Below, piece after piece: positions 22,703 to 33,571 of a DNA stretch of 64,000 bases. This stretch comes from Anastrepha obliqua (Eukaryota; Arthropoda; Insecta; Diptera; Tephritidae). A model generated the notes under the pieces. That model had not been told where the DNA came from. It saw only the letters and a program-made list of their open reading frames with translations, and did not search any database. Positions within the stretch are counted from its first letter, which is position 1. The number at the start of each line of letters is the position of its first letter. The position numbers were made by a program, and so were the translations under genes. The stretch lies in NCBI RefSeq assembly GCF_027943255.1, contig NC_072893.1:37346001-37410000 (forward strand). The letters run 5' to 3'.

Positions 22703-23220
22703 GGCCACGGTAGTCTAGCGTAACAACTAGCGCACTAGTCTGCCATCCCAGAAGTTGTGGGTTCGAATCCCACGTAAAGCATGGTCCTCGCACTTTTCCA
22801 AACAAAACAAAAAAAAAAAAACAAAAACTTCATTCTTCAACCCCAAAAAAGCTTATCTTTCCAATCCTTATCCCAGTACAAAAGATATCGCATTACTTGC
22901 ATTGTGGCTGCTGAAACCAAACAAAAAAAACAAGGACACTTTGCATCAATGGCGCCAGCAAAAGGAAGCGGGCAATCGTGGTAATACCGCAGACACACCA
23001 AAATTTTGCGAAGTCCTCAACCATCTGTGTGATCCTTCTGACAAAAAAATGTGAAACACAGATGCCGCTCTAAACAGTTAGAAGGCGTTGCTTCTAAGCA
23101 ACGACAGGTGCACATTCCCGCCACTTAAGACTGGTAGCGGCCGGCTAATCACCTACACTTCCAGAAAGAAAAAATTGATTAATTAAACTAGCGCAAGACT
23201 GAGCCTTGTCGAGGCCCTGT
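22703..23220 (+). repeat. second tRNA-derived SINE family (SINE2)
   Basis: A polymerase III-type head has A box TAGTCTAGCG (22,711) and a perfect B box GGTTCGAATCC (22,760). The sequence does not fold into a full tRNA because the acceptor ends do not pair, so it is not a tRNA gene. An A-rich stretch and a unique body (GCGTTGCTTCTAAGCAACGA, a hairpin near 23,086) follow. The tail GAGCCTTGTCGAGGCCCTG shares CTTGTCGAGGCCCT with the 3' end of the RTE-like element at 32,020-32,810. The right boundary abuts the dispersed repeat at 23,221. Confidence 0.7.
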
Positions 23221-23412
23221 TATGTTTGTATGTTTAAATGAACTATATATTATATGTATGTGTGTAGGTAGCTAGCGGTTCTCTCTTAATTATATCAAAT
23301 TTTTAAATTTCTCTCAGTCGGAATAGCTTAAGGCCAAACTTTTGTAAAACTTAAGAAAGCGTTTATAAAATAAGCTCTTCAACCAATATAAGAGTTGTAA
23401 AGCTGCGGCCGA
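23221..23412. repeat. dispersed ~190-bp repeat, copy 2
   Basis: Second copy of the 8,917-9,106 repeat, same orientation. It shares TATGTTTGTATGTTTAAATG, GCTAGCGGTTCTCTCTT and CTTCAACCAATATAAGAGTT. Each copy sits beside a member of the inverted-repeat complex, suggesting they belong to one larger element, but I could not define it. Confidence 0.7.
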
Positions 23413-23419
23413 TGATGAA

Positions 23420-24490
23420 AATAGGCAATAATTTACACAAAGTAACGTACACACATTGCATACATACATACATATGTTTTTATAGTATTTTTTTTGCGCT
23501 CTGAAGCAGATGAGCTACTCAGATATTTACCCACAAATAAACAGGGTTGTGTTTGTTTTGTGAAATATTTTGATGAGTTCAATATAAGAAAGGTCTTGTG
23601 AAATTCTCATTTGTTTATAAAGGGTGATCAATTTAGAGGTAGCGGATTTTAAATTGCAATAAACCAACGAATATTCAAATTGATTGGACACTTTTTAGTA
23701 TGTTTGTGTAGAACCATTCATGACATTTAATTTTTAAAGATAATACTTTCAAATGTTGGCCACAACTTTGCCGTTGTTACATTACATTTTTTATTGCGTT
23801 TAAAAATAATTTAATATATTTAATAATAATTTCATTGATTTTCAATAAAATTAAAATGCATTCTTTAACAAAGTCCATAAGACCCAAAGTTCCGAACTTT
23901 CTACAAAATTCATAAATATTTAATTTTTTTTAAGAATATTTGGAAAGCTTTTTAGCATACAGTTTCGTGCTCACTCAATTTCAATATAATAAAGTGAATA
24001 ATTGGAGTGCCTCGAAATCACGATCTGGACAATTTTTTTTTTGTCTACGATGTGGTACTTTTTATGTGGAAGAAAATGCACAATACTTTTAATAAAAAAA
24101 AATTATTGTAAATCAACGCGATTTTTGAGGCACTTCAAACCTTCATTTCATTAAACTAAAATTGAATGGTTTATAAAACTGAGTACTCAAAATTTTTCTA
24201 AAAATTCTGATTAACAAATTTTCTGAGTTTCGTGCAAAGTTTGGAACTTTGATTTATACCACTTTTTATGAAATTAACTACATATTTTCATTGAAAATTT
24301 GTTAAAAATAAATTTAATTTAATTAAAATTTTTAGCCACTAGCGGTATGGCAGTTTCTTTGCCGATGTGTGTATTTAGAAGCATAAGAAGTTAGGCGAGT
24401 ATCTTTTGTAAAATATTAGGTGAAATAAAATTCTCCAAATATCTTCCACCATATGTCTTTAGGGCGTCATATCTTACGATGCATACGTAT
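23420..24490. repeat. inverted partner of the 11,290-12,770 repeat
   Basis: Reverse complement of 11,290-12,770 without its 351-bp transposon. Landmarks: CACAAATAAACAGGGTTGTG, CCAACGAATATTCAAATTGA, GGCGTCATATCTTACGAT. No open frame. It ends where duplication copy B begins. Confidence 0.8.
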
Positions 24491-24596
24491 GTATCAATGA
24501 TCTATTAAATTGCATAACCCAAATTATTCTAAAAATTCTAAGGAAAGAATTTAAAATTTTGAAGGAAATTTCTCGAATTTTTTTTTAATTTTATTA

Positions 24597-25868
24597 GGTG
24601 CGCAACTAAGTTCTCGCTGTTTGTTTGATGAAAATACAACTTTATCTGAAAAAATGGTTACAGGTGAATCATTGAAGGTATTGCCTAGCCCTGTCTACTA
24701 CTTTTTTCCCATCTTTATGGTGGATCTCGTATCCTGTCGCGGTAAAACTGTTCAGCTTTTGAGGCTAACCACGGATCAAGCCATTTTTTTATGTCTTCAT
24801 ATGAATGAAACTGCTGGTCAGCTAGACCAAGTGCCATCGATCGAAACAGGTGATAATCGGATGGCGCAATATCTGGAGAATATAGCGGGTGGGGTGAGAT
24901 TCCCCATTTCAGTGTTTCCTGGTAGGTTTTAACGGGTTTGGTAACATGAGGCCGAGCGTTGCCTTGTTGTAGAATAACTTTTTTATTCCTCTCGGAGTAT
25001 TGCGGCCGCTTCTCGCGCAGTGTTCAGCTCAATTGCATCAGCAGAAGTCGATACCGATCCTCAGTGATGGTTTCGCTTGGTTTTAACAATTCATAATAAA
25101 TTACACCAACGTGATCCCACCAAATACATGACATAACCTTCGCAGCGTGAATATTCGGGCGAGGCGACGACGTAGAAGCATGACCGGGCAGCCCCCTTTT
25201 CTTTGGATTGCTGTAATGAATCCTTTTTTCATCACCCGTCGCGATGCGATGAAGAAAACTCTCCTGCCGGTGCCGCTGGAGCAGTGGCAGTTGTTCACAG
25301 ACGCAAAAACGGCGTTCAACATCCCTTGGTTTTAACTCATAAGGAACCCAAGTTCCCTGTTTCTGAATCATTCCCAAAGCATTCAATCGCTTAGAAAGGG
25401 ATTGGCGGGTAACTCCCAATACTGAAGCAAGCTCTTCTTGCGTTTGACACGGATCCTCATTGAGCAATGTCTCCAATTCAGCGTCTTGAAGGTTTTTGGC
25501 CTTTCTTCACGCGGACGGTAGTCAACATTAAAATCACCGTCTTTGAAGCGCAGCAACCAATCTGGTCACGTTGTTTCACTTAAAGCAGCATCTCCATAAA
25601 CTTTTTGTAGCTCTCGATGCGCTTCAGCCGCCGTTTTTTTTTCGATAGAAAGAGGAAAATCAACACAATTGACGATTATTCGGCACAAAATCAGACATTT
25701 TCACAAAACCAAAATTATATGATACCAAAACAAAATCACTAATGTGTCGAAGCAGTTTGTTTACCATATGTCTAAGCTTGGTTTACAACGTTTAGGTTTT
25801 GTTAGAATCGACTAGCGCACACTGCTGGCGGCATCTATTGACAAACAGCGAGAACTTAGTTGCACACG
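24597..25868 (-). mobile_element. full-length mariner, 1.27 kb, inactive
   Basis: Termini (both read inward) GGTGCGCAACTAAGTTCTCG (left) and CGTGTGCAACTAAGTTCTCG (right), flanked by TA (24,595-24,596 and 25,869-25,870). The length of 1,272 bp is normal for mariner. It encodes a transposase pseudogene on the minus strand. It is absent from the paralogous site in copy A near 15,000. Confidence 0.93.
24620..25698 (-). pseudogene. mariner transposase with broken frame
   Basis: The start ATG (25,698-25,696) opens MSDFVPNNRQLC and soon hits a stop. A 150-codon open stretch (25,476-25,024) contains the helix-turn-helix region EELASVLGVTRQSLSKRL, TGDEKRIHYSNP with the first catalytic Asp, GLPGHASTSSPRPNIHAAKV, and WWDHVGVIYYELLKP. 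Where related enzymes have HDN with the second catalytic Asp, this copy reads QQGNARPHV, so the residue is lost. After another break come YSPDIAPSDYHLFRSM (third Asp) and SYEDIKKWLDPWLASKAE. Several frameshifts and stops confirm inactivation. Confidence 0.9.
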
Positions 25869-26083
25869 TAATATATAAATTTTACTGTAGTATGAATTAT
25901 ATTTAAAAATAATAATAATAATGGAAATTACAAAATAAATAGTAAAAACTTGCACTGCACATCGCATAATTTCATTTTCAACATTTTGTCTTTTACGAGC
26001 CCACTGAGAAAAAAAGGAAAACAGTCTTCAAAATGACTTTAGCTTAACATAGAATACCTAAAATGAACGCAGTGAATATCACC

Positions 26084-26336
26084 CTGTATAACTCTTGAAA
26101 ACTGCAACATCACGCTTGCCGCGAACAAGCTAGTTTTTCTCTCACTTTGTTGCTTAATTGATACGAAAAAAGCGGGCAAGCAATATTCAGTACGTTTACG
26201 AGCCCCAAACATAGCGGCTGAATAGCTTAAGTGCGGTAATAAAAAAGCGATTTGTTTTCAAAGTTTTCTACTTAATTGAGTAGTAAATATTGTCATAGTT
26301 AAAAATATCTGTTGCTTAAAGAATTGCAATTGAAAA
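26084..26336 (+). promoter_or_regulatory. conserved upstream block of exon 1B, putative promoter/5'UTR
   Basis: Counterpart of 15,826-16,077. The same initiator-like TATTCAGTAC (26,184) lies about 148 bp before the ATG, and the 130 bp next to the ATG is identical by eye to copy A. Function is inferred from position and conservation. Confidence 0.45.
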
Positions 26337-26471
26337 ATGGCTAAATTTGCTTTCGAGTTACTTACGCTGGAAAATGAGGTTTTTACAGCATATCTTTTCT
26401 GGTCAGCGATTTTGGTGTTGAAAATGTTGTTTATGTCGCTGCTGACAGGATTTACGCGCTTTAGGACACAG
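26337..26471 (+). CDS. Mgstl: microsomal glutathione S-transferase-like, first exon 1B
   Basis: 45 codons with a phase-0 donor (CAG|GTGCGT). They encode MAKFAFELLTLENEVFTAYL, FWSAILVLKMLFMSLLTGF and TRFRTQ: the N-terminus, first membrane helix and start of the following loop. It is in frame with exon 2 at 34,328. The MSLLT...RF pattern is close to Drosophila Mgstl, so this is probably the ancestral-type first exon. The intron to exon 2 would be about 7.9 kb. The exon is 135 bp, the same length as exon 1A, and both splice junctions look usable. The two exons are therefore candidates for alternative promoters and first exons of one gene. Confidence 0.85.
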
Positions 26472-26649
26472 GTGCGTATAAATAGTACTTCACTTTATTA
26501 CAGGTTGGTTGAATAGTAAAAAAGCGGAAAATAAAAAATTGTGGATTTTCAAATGAAATTATTATTTTTTTCTATTTTTAATAGAATTTTTCCCAAGTTC
26601 AAAGTTCAGAATTATTTCAAAGATTCTCCAATTTACTTGCGTCATGATT

Positions 26650-27625
26650 TTCTGTAGGCTCTGCAAAATAATTTTCCACAGATTTTTGTGGAATGGCTAA
26701 CGAATGTGGCTCTAACTTTCTAAACAGGTTTTCCATATGTAAATTCTTCACGCAAGCGTTTTCAGGTTTTCCATATGCAAGGCATGGAGTGCTCGTTCAC
26801 CTGAGATGCCTATGATATCAGCAATTTCCCGCTTAGTCGAATTTTGAGCTTCACAAACAATAACAGACTCATATTCATCTCCAATGAAGGGGCTGATTTC
26901 TTTACCACTTTCTATTGCTGTTCAGTAAAGTGTCACAACAAAAGAAAGCAGAAAAATTGAAGCCATTAACCTTTTGCGCTTGAATAGGAAAATTTTAGTC
27001 ATTCATTTTAATTTCATTTTGTGTTTACATCCAAATGTTTTACCTGCTTTGACTGCATTCCACATATTGTACATTTCGAAACGCTATACATTACTCAAAT
27101 TTTTTTTCGGCGTTATGAAATACTATACCTGGTAAAAAATGAAATTAAGTTTAGAGGTTATCCAGACGTACATAAGTGGACGTAGATCCAAAGGTTATTA
27201 AGCTCGATTGATAGTTTAGAGGTTAGCCAGATGTAGTTGGTGGGAAACTTTTAACGTTTCTTGCTGCATGAAAATAAAATGGAATGATTGCTGAATACTT
27301 AAAAAAATGCATTAAAGCAAATAACTAAAACAGACTTCAATTAGTCATAAATGTTTCCCTTCGATGCAATTATGCATTAATATTCAGAAAACACGATTAT
27401 CGCACAAATAGCGACAGATAATTACGCACATATTTACTTACAGTGAGTGCCAGTAAAAATCGTACTGATATTTTTTGCAGGTTTTACAATGCTTCAATAT
27501 TTTTTGTTGTTTTTTTTTGTTAACTTCTAAGGTGTCCACCTTAGCTTTCGCCGTTTTTTTCTCAAAATTTTAAGCGTTATTTTAACATATCGATTACGTT
27601 TCCAAGAACTATCAGTCATTTGCCA
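26650..27625. other. copy-B-specific insertion with possible mariner helix-turn-helix fragment
   Basis: Present in copy B but not in copy A (between 16,370 and 16,385). On the minus strand, about 26,900-26,770 reads GDEYESVIVCEAQNSTKRE then IADIIGISGERALHALH, resembling the linker and second helix-turn-helix of mariner transposases. The rest shows no structure I can name. Confidence 0.4.
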
Positions 27626-28658
27626 TCATTTTTTCTCATCTTTCGCGTATCACATAAATTCAGTAGCGAAAAATCTGCTTGCATTTTGACTCTATCAAGA
27701 GAGTGAAAATACTAGGCTACAAATTATTGAAGATTTGTTAATCCAGGAACTATCCACTAAGGAGTCGGCAAATTATAATTATTTTTTTTTTTTTTTGTAC
27801 TTTTTGAGACATCGCCAAATAACGATTTTGAATAAAGAAAAGAGGTCCTTTATAAACATTTTCGCTTCAGTTTTATTTTTCATTAAAACTAAACAGTTCT
27901 AAGATGCTATTTACAAATTAAAAAAATTACAATTTAAATAATTAATAATTAATTTTTAATTTTGATTTTTTGTTTGTTTTTCATTAAAACTAAAATTTTT
28001 TTTACTGTTTTATCATCCAATTTTTTTTTTATTTTTATACTATCAAACAAATTTTTTTATTACCATTTTCTTTCAATGCGCAAGTGTTAGATTTATTTGG
28101 TTGAGAAAACGATTTTCAAAAATGTTTCCAAAAACAACAAAAAGTAGGTATCGAACTTGAAAGATGGAATCTGTGAATTAAGGTATTCGAAATTTATGTA
28201 ATGTACCTTTTTCTCTTTAATCTTAAGCCGTTAATCTTAAAAACTAATGGAAAAAAGTAAGTGCGTAGATTATGGGACTCAGCGAAAGATTTTACATGGC
28301 CAATTCCCCATGGTCTGGTTCTAGGGGTTTTTAGCTATAAATTCATGTAAACAGAATTTTCACATTTTCAGAGCATATGCCATGGGTAGAAAAACTAATG
28401 GTCAGAAGAAGGAATATCTGGAGAATACTGCGTGTCGGGTAAAATCTCATATTTAACTATTTCTAAGAAAGTCTTCCTTGCGCCATGAGGCTCAGCATTG
28501 TCATACCAGAATATAACTTTTTCGTCTGCCTCATGATATTTTGTACATTTTGCCTTGAATGTTCCACTCAATTTTACATTACTTGCCTTACCCGATTTTA
28601 AAAGGGGATAATATTTATGTAATTTATATATCCCACCGGGAATGTTTCACTAAATACA

Positions 28659-28976
28659 TATATATATTGTATATATATATATATTACATATAATTTTTGG
28701 CGCGTACGCCCTTTTTGGGTGTTTGACCAAGCTCCTCCTCCTATTGGTGGTGTGCGCTTTGATATTGTTCCACAAATGGGACGTACAGTTTTAAGCCGAC
28801 TCCGAACGGCAGATATTTTTTTATCAGGAGCCCTCGGCCATTGCCTGCCAAGGGTCAACCGCTATTAGAAAAAAACTTTTTCTTCATTTTGGTGTTTCAC
28901 CGAGATTCGAACCAACGTTCTCTCTCTGAAATCCGAAAGGTAGTCACACATCAATCCATTCGGCTACGGTGGCCGC
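28659..28976 (-). repeat. SINE1 copy with 16-bp target duplication
   Basis: Minus-strand SINE1. The right end is the tRNA-like head (GGCTACGGTGGCCGC on +) with B box GATTCGAACC (near 28,911); the left end has TTGGCGCGTACGCCC and a TA-rich tail. Direct repeats TGTTTCACTAAATACA lie at 28,643-28,658 and 28,977-28,992. The single site survives in copy A near 17,705. It lies about 35 bp downstream of the position where copy A has its own SINE, in the opposite orientation. Confidence 0.92.
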
Positions 28977-30675
28977 TGTTTCACTAAATACAGAGCATAC
29001 TTTTAACGCCGCAAATATGTGGGTTGGCCGTCGAAGAGCTCTGATATGAATCACTCACAACCCCTTCGCTCACTAATTACTATCTCATCGACCAACCTCG
29101 ACCGTAGTTTTCTTCAAATGGGGGCGGAAAATCAAATAGTGAGAATTTGGTACAAATGCTGTCAGTTTTGGCCAGGAATAAATCCATGACGATGTACAAA
29201 TTCACCAATGCGGTATTATGGTTATATTCATTTGGAAACCCTTTTAGTTCATATTTATTTCACATTTATAAATACAGCACAAACCAAATTGCCAAACTAT
29301 TGTATTAAAAAAATTAAACTAAATTGACAAATTCCCGTGCAAACTGTTAAATTTTATAATAGCACTAATAACCTTACACACTTTTCCCCTATAAAAAAGC
29401 ATTTCGTGAATGCGTTATCAACAAAAATGTTATAAACTTATATACCAGCAGTGACTTAAAATTGACATGAAATTCAGTGGTCTACAAAACTGCATATTCC
29501 TAAAATGACTAAATCCTTCATTTAGATTTTTTTTAGTTTTGATAAAATTCTTGTCGTCTGTTAAAGTTTTTTTGATACTACTGAAATATGAACTGCATGC
29601 TACTAATTTGCTGCAAGAGTATCATAATCCAAAAACCCAAAATGTAGAGAAAACAGCTTTCAAGTTGTGTGACAAAGTTCAGCAATGAGCGATAGTCGTT
29701 TCATTTTCAAATAAATTGACACAGCGAAAGCAAGCACTTGAATACTTTGCAAACGTTGTACGATATTATTGGCAGTCACTGTATAAGCATATGCATGTAC
29801 GCTTCACTACCACTTATGCGCTCCCTATCTTTCTCACTCGCTCTCTCTTCTCTTATATGTATACTCGTATGTATGTGTGTCTCTAACACTTATTATAGTT
29901 TTTCTCTCAATTTGCATTGCAAAGCTTTCATTATACTAAATTAAAAAAAGCTGTCGTTTTTTCTGGAACATAAAAAGCTGTAAATGTTTATAAATATTAA
30001 TACATTTGCTTATTTAGATTCTATTATCGCTGACAAGCAATTTAAATCTATTAAATTTTCCATTAAAATTCAGTTTACACTTTTTTGCTTTCCAATGATT
30101 ATTCGTATATTCAACATTTATATTTGTGACGCATTTACATTGCCCATTTATCGTTTCGTAAATTCATACATATAGTACATCTATGCAGAGATTATTAGTT
30201 GCCATAAGTATCGAATGTAAATATTGCTTGTGTATGTATGTGTTCGAAGCAGGTGGCCCAATACGAGTGCATGCAAGCCGGCCGGCCGGCAATTATTTGT
30301 ACTCACATGCGTGTTTACACATACATACATACATATTTCTATTTATTGCTCACTCCGTAAACTTTAAAATGCTTTGTTTTATATAAACCAGATAATGTTG
30401 GGAAGTTTACTACTGAATTTTAGCTATTGGAAGTCATGCCACTTCATGGCACTATGACGAGAATATAACAAATTATTTAAATACTGATAGACAGCTTTGT
30501 TGCATGGTGGCCAATAGGCTTGGCACAATGGGTACACTTCGTCCGCTTTTTCAACGCATTTGACAACGTCAGGTGTATGCCGTCATAGCCTAGACAGACG
30601 ACGGCGTTGATTCTGATTAAAATTGTAGTGTGACAGACGGCTGTTACGCGGTTTAGTGAACAGCTGGTTTGCTTA

Positions 30676-31005
30676 TTGGATAGTTTTGTCAGTAAAAGAT
30701 GGACCGCAGGCCATAAAAAAGGGAATTAGAAAATAATTATTTACTTAAAAAAATGTTCAATTGCAATTTTTCAAACTGCTTCGAGTGCAAACAAGCATTC
30801 CATCCAGTCTTTCTTGTTCTTCTCTTTGAAAGTTTCATTATTTTTCATTTACAATAAATAGTAATTGTCATTTTTCCGCTTAAATTATAAGAATTAAGTC
30901 TAGTTGTCAATCCACATAAGTTGCACTTAATTCCGGAGATAATTCCGTATTAGTAAGTCGTTAATCCGGAATAAAGCCACCGTCTGTCTGGGCTTTAGAG
31001 TGTTA
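30676..31005. other. no supported feature
   Basis: Unique-looking AT-rich sequence after the end of duplication copy B. Confidence 0.5.
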
Positions 31006-31346
31006 TTTTTTTTTTTTTTTTTTATTTAAAGGAGGTTGAAATCAAAATGTCAGAAACATCTCAAAGGTGCCGTCACAGCAATGGTATGTGGGGCACGCTC
31101 CCACTAATACTATAACAATCCTCCACCTCGGCTAGTTCTACCTTGGGACCACAAAAGTACTCGTATAACTTCTTAGTAGAGCCGCGTTTATGTCCGAAGA
31201 CACAGCAGGTACCTGCGCCCAGGTTCCTCTCCTGTAGGCATATGAAGGCTATACACCGTCGATAGTCCCAATTACTCCCACTATGTTTATAGATGGTTTC
31301 AAAGTAAAGGAGACATCGGAAAACTTGCAGTAGTGTTATCTTAACT
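31006..31346 (-). pseudogene. unrecognised coding remnant with poly(A) tail (retrocopy-like)
   Basis: On the minus strand an open stretch of 90 codons runs from 31,346 to a TGA at 31,076-31,074. A 50-bp trailer and then an A-tract follow (T-tract on + at 31,006-31,023). No ATG opens the stretch, and a stop lies just upstream. The protein has a coding-like composition: QVFRCLLYFETIYKHSGS, RRCIAFICLQERNLGAG, TCCVFGHKRGSTKKLYEYFC, VEDCYSISGSVPHIPLL. I do not recognise it. Position next to a poly(A) tail suggests the 3' end of a LINE or a processed retrocopy of a host mRNA, 5'-truncated. Confidence 0.45.
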
Positions 31347-32019
31347 CACTACCGTCTTGTCTTCTGTACGATACTGTATTGAGTGTTTCACTCAAAGGCC
31401 TGTGCTTGTTGTCGGTTCGTCAGAAACTGTCCGCCTTGTTTGTTGTTGAAACGCTTTGCGTTCCCAATCAATATGGCGAAGTCGCGTCATAATCTTACAT
31501 GCGAACGTTTGCGCTGTCTCTTACTTACCGCTGGTTGCGCACATATCTCGTATGAGGATGCTGGAGGACGGTTAATGGCTCAGGGCCAGGGCTTTAACGT
31601 GTAGCTAAAATTAAAGTATTGCCGCATACCATATACACAAACAACAGCTGTTCTAGCCGTGGAATCAAATATTATATATCGTTGTATATAGAGATTTTTT
31701 GATGCTTATGAAATATATTATAAAATTATAGTAGAAATTTTATTAGTGATTGTCTATTGCAGCCCAGGATTATTTTAATAGAGTTTATGGAAGCCGTTGC
31801 TGGTAAGTGTAGCCCCAACCTTGAGACCGGTACACACATAAATTCTTCAGGACGAATTTTGGATTTACCGAGGCTTGGCCTGATTTTATTCCCCTTCGAT
31901 CTTTTCTTGAACAAACAAGGGTACCATGTAAAATTGTCGTTAAATTCTGCATAATTCAATTACCACTTAAGGACGGATTCGCGTCAATGACACTTCGAAT
32001 GCTGTGTAAAATATCTAAC
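31347..32019. other. no supported gene
   Basis: Short open frames here (for example 31,383-31,604) show no motif. Nothing else recognised. Confidence 0.45.
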
Positions 32020-32810
32020 TTTTTTTTCTCCTTGTTCACTCCTCTCGGGATCATAGGGCCTCGACAAGACTCTTCCATCGTACACGGTTCAGTGCTGTTG
32101 TTTATGCATCGTCCGATGTGATGTCGGTATCTGCCAGTTCGCGCAGCATCGCTCTTCTCCAAGTGTTAATTTACCTAAGGATGGGATCCTCGTTCGTTAA
32201 TCTCCACAGTGCGTCGTTACTGATGGTGTTTGGGAAGAATAATCTGCAGATGACACGAAGGCATTTGTTGATGAAGGATTGTAGCCTCTGTGTGATGGTG
32301 TTAGTGATCAGCAATGTTTCGCATACGTACAACAATACGGCCTTTACGCATGAGCCGAATATTCCTAGTTTAGTGCGGCTGTAGATTTGCGAACTCCCCC
32401 ATACAGTATGCATTCGCCCGAATGCCGCCCTTGCTTTGTTTAGCCTGCAGTTGACAGCTTCATTTGCTCCACGACCTGCCGTGATGATGCAGCCGAGGTA
32501 GCAGAAGCTTTCAACGAATTCCACCGAACACCCGTAAACCAATATCTGCCTTGTGTTATTGTGGTTAACTCTCATGGCATTGGTCTTGGCGATGTTGACC
32601 TCCAGTCCGACAGTGCGTGCCAGCACGACTAGCTTGTCCGCCTTCGCTTACATGTCAGAGAGTTTATGAGAGAGGAGGCAGATGTCATCGGCGAAGTCCA
32701 GGTCCTCAAGATGTCTGGTGAAACTCCATACGATGCCTTTTTTGTGCTGGGTCAGTTGGCTAATGACGTAATCAAGGAGGATGGCGAGGAGAAGGGGCGA
32801 TAGGGGACAA
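32020..32810 (-). pseudogene. RTE-like retrotransposon, RT end to 3' tail
   Basis: On the minus strand, 32,810-32,640 reads PLSPLLLAILLDYVISQL then LEDLDFADDICLLSHKLSDM, with the reverse transcriptase catalytic FADD box. The next frame (32,626-32,171) gives ARTVGLEVNIAKTNAMRVN, ESFCYLGCIITAGRGA, and CLRVICRLFFPNTISNDALW. The 3' untranslated end contains TCTTGTCGAGGCCCTATGAT and CCGAGAGGAGTGAACAAGGA, then an A-rich run near 32,023. It is 5'-truncated with frame breaks. A related copy lies at 35,595-36,305. Confidence 0.82.
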
Positions 32811-33164
32811 CTATCTAACATACACAGCGCATAAATCATGGATCTATGCATACGAGCCCGAAATAAAATAACAATCAACTCTAGGGTTTTCCAGCCAAAC
32901 ACCAGAAAAGTTCCTTGCGGCGGTAATAGGCGAGTCTGAGCTGTTAAAAAAATAGGAAGAACATGGCGAATATCAAAGCAGTCAATTCGAGTCAGCAAAC
33001 CACTCGTGCTGATACAACAACAACAACAACAATCAATCGCTGCCCGACTGTACTTTCGAGTTGTTTCTCTATAGATTCGAGTCCACTGACCTTCAGTGAA
33101 GACAGAGGTGCAAGCTTCGGTGCAGATTTTCCCCTCGATCCAATCCTGCCTATTTAGACTCTAG
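32811..33164. other. no supported gene; junction sequence with (CAA)n
   Basis: Unassigned DNA between two LINE fragments, containing an ACAACAACA run near 33,017. It may belong to the LINE to its right, but I see no convincing domain. Confidence 0.4.
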
Positions 33165-33570
33165 TTAGCGAATAGAGAGATCGGTTCGAAGTTCGGAGAA
33201 ATACGATGTCAACTGCTCGAAAATGCTACCATGTCCCCTGAAAGATAGTCTCCAGAGGCCAATCTCCTTTAACCTGATTGCACTTTGAGCTGCGATGGAA
33301 ATGACCGAAAATTCGATGGGAAGTAAGTGCGAAAGGACATTTGGGGCAGCACTGGGGCAAGTTTTACATGCTCCGGTGATGCCAATGCATGCAGCCCTTT
33401 GACCCCTCCCCAGTTTAGTAATATTATAGCCCTTCTGAAGAGCTTCCCACCAAACCAGGCATCCATAAGTTAAAATTGGCAAAACCATTGAACCACTATG
33501 TTGTACATCCACAGCACGACCTGTGGCTTGAGTCCCCAAAGAAAAATCCGATAAGCTCTATTGCAGTTGA
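33165..33570 (-). pseudogene. LINE fragment: RT thumb region of an RNase H-type LINE
   Basis: The minus strand reads WGLKPQVVLWMYNIVV, then VLPILTYGCLVWWEALQKGY, RGQRAACIGITGACKTCPSA and AAQSAIRLKEIGLWR, the conserved connection between reverse transcriptase and RNase H in LOA-like LINEs. Frame shifts occur near 33,480. It is interrupted at its 5' side (right) by the RTE tail at 33,572. Confidence 0.8.
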
Positions 33571-33571
33571 G

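Larger units (their letters stand above)
24493..30675. repeat. segmental duplication, copy B (carries first exon 1B)
   Basis: Direct paralogue of 14,911-22,357. Copy-specific material: a mariner (24,597-25,868), about 1 kb near 26,650-27,625, and a SINE (28,659-28,976). It lacks the hAT, the SINE and the TTAA-type insertion of copy A. Near the right end it has about 40 bp (TAAAATTGTAGTGTGACAGA...) absent from copy A. Confidence 0.88.

Noticed and set aside
22703..22782. tRNA gene candidate with good A and B boxes
   Set aside because: Acceptor stem ends do not pair and a SINE body with an RTE-like tail follows, so it is a SINE head.
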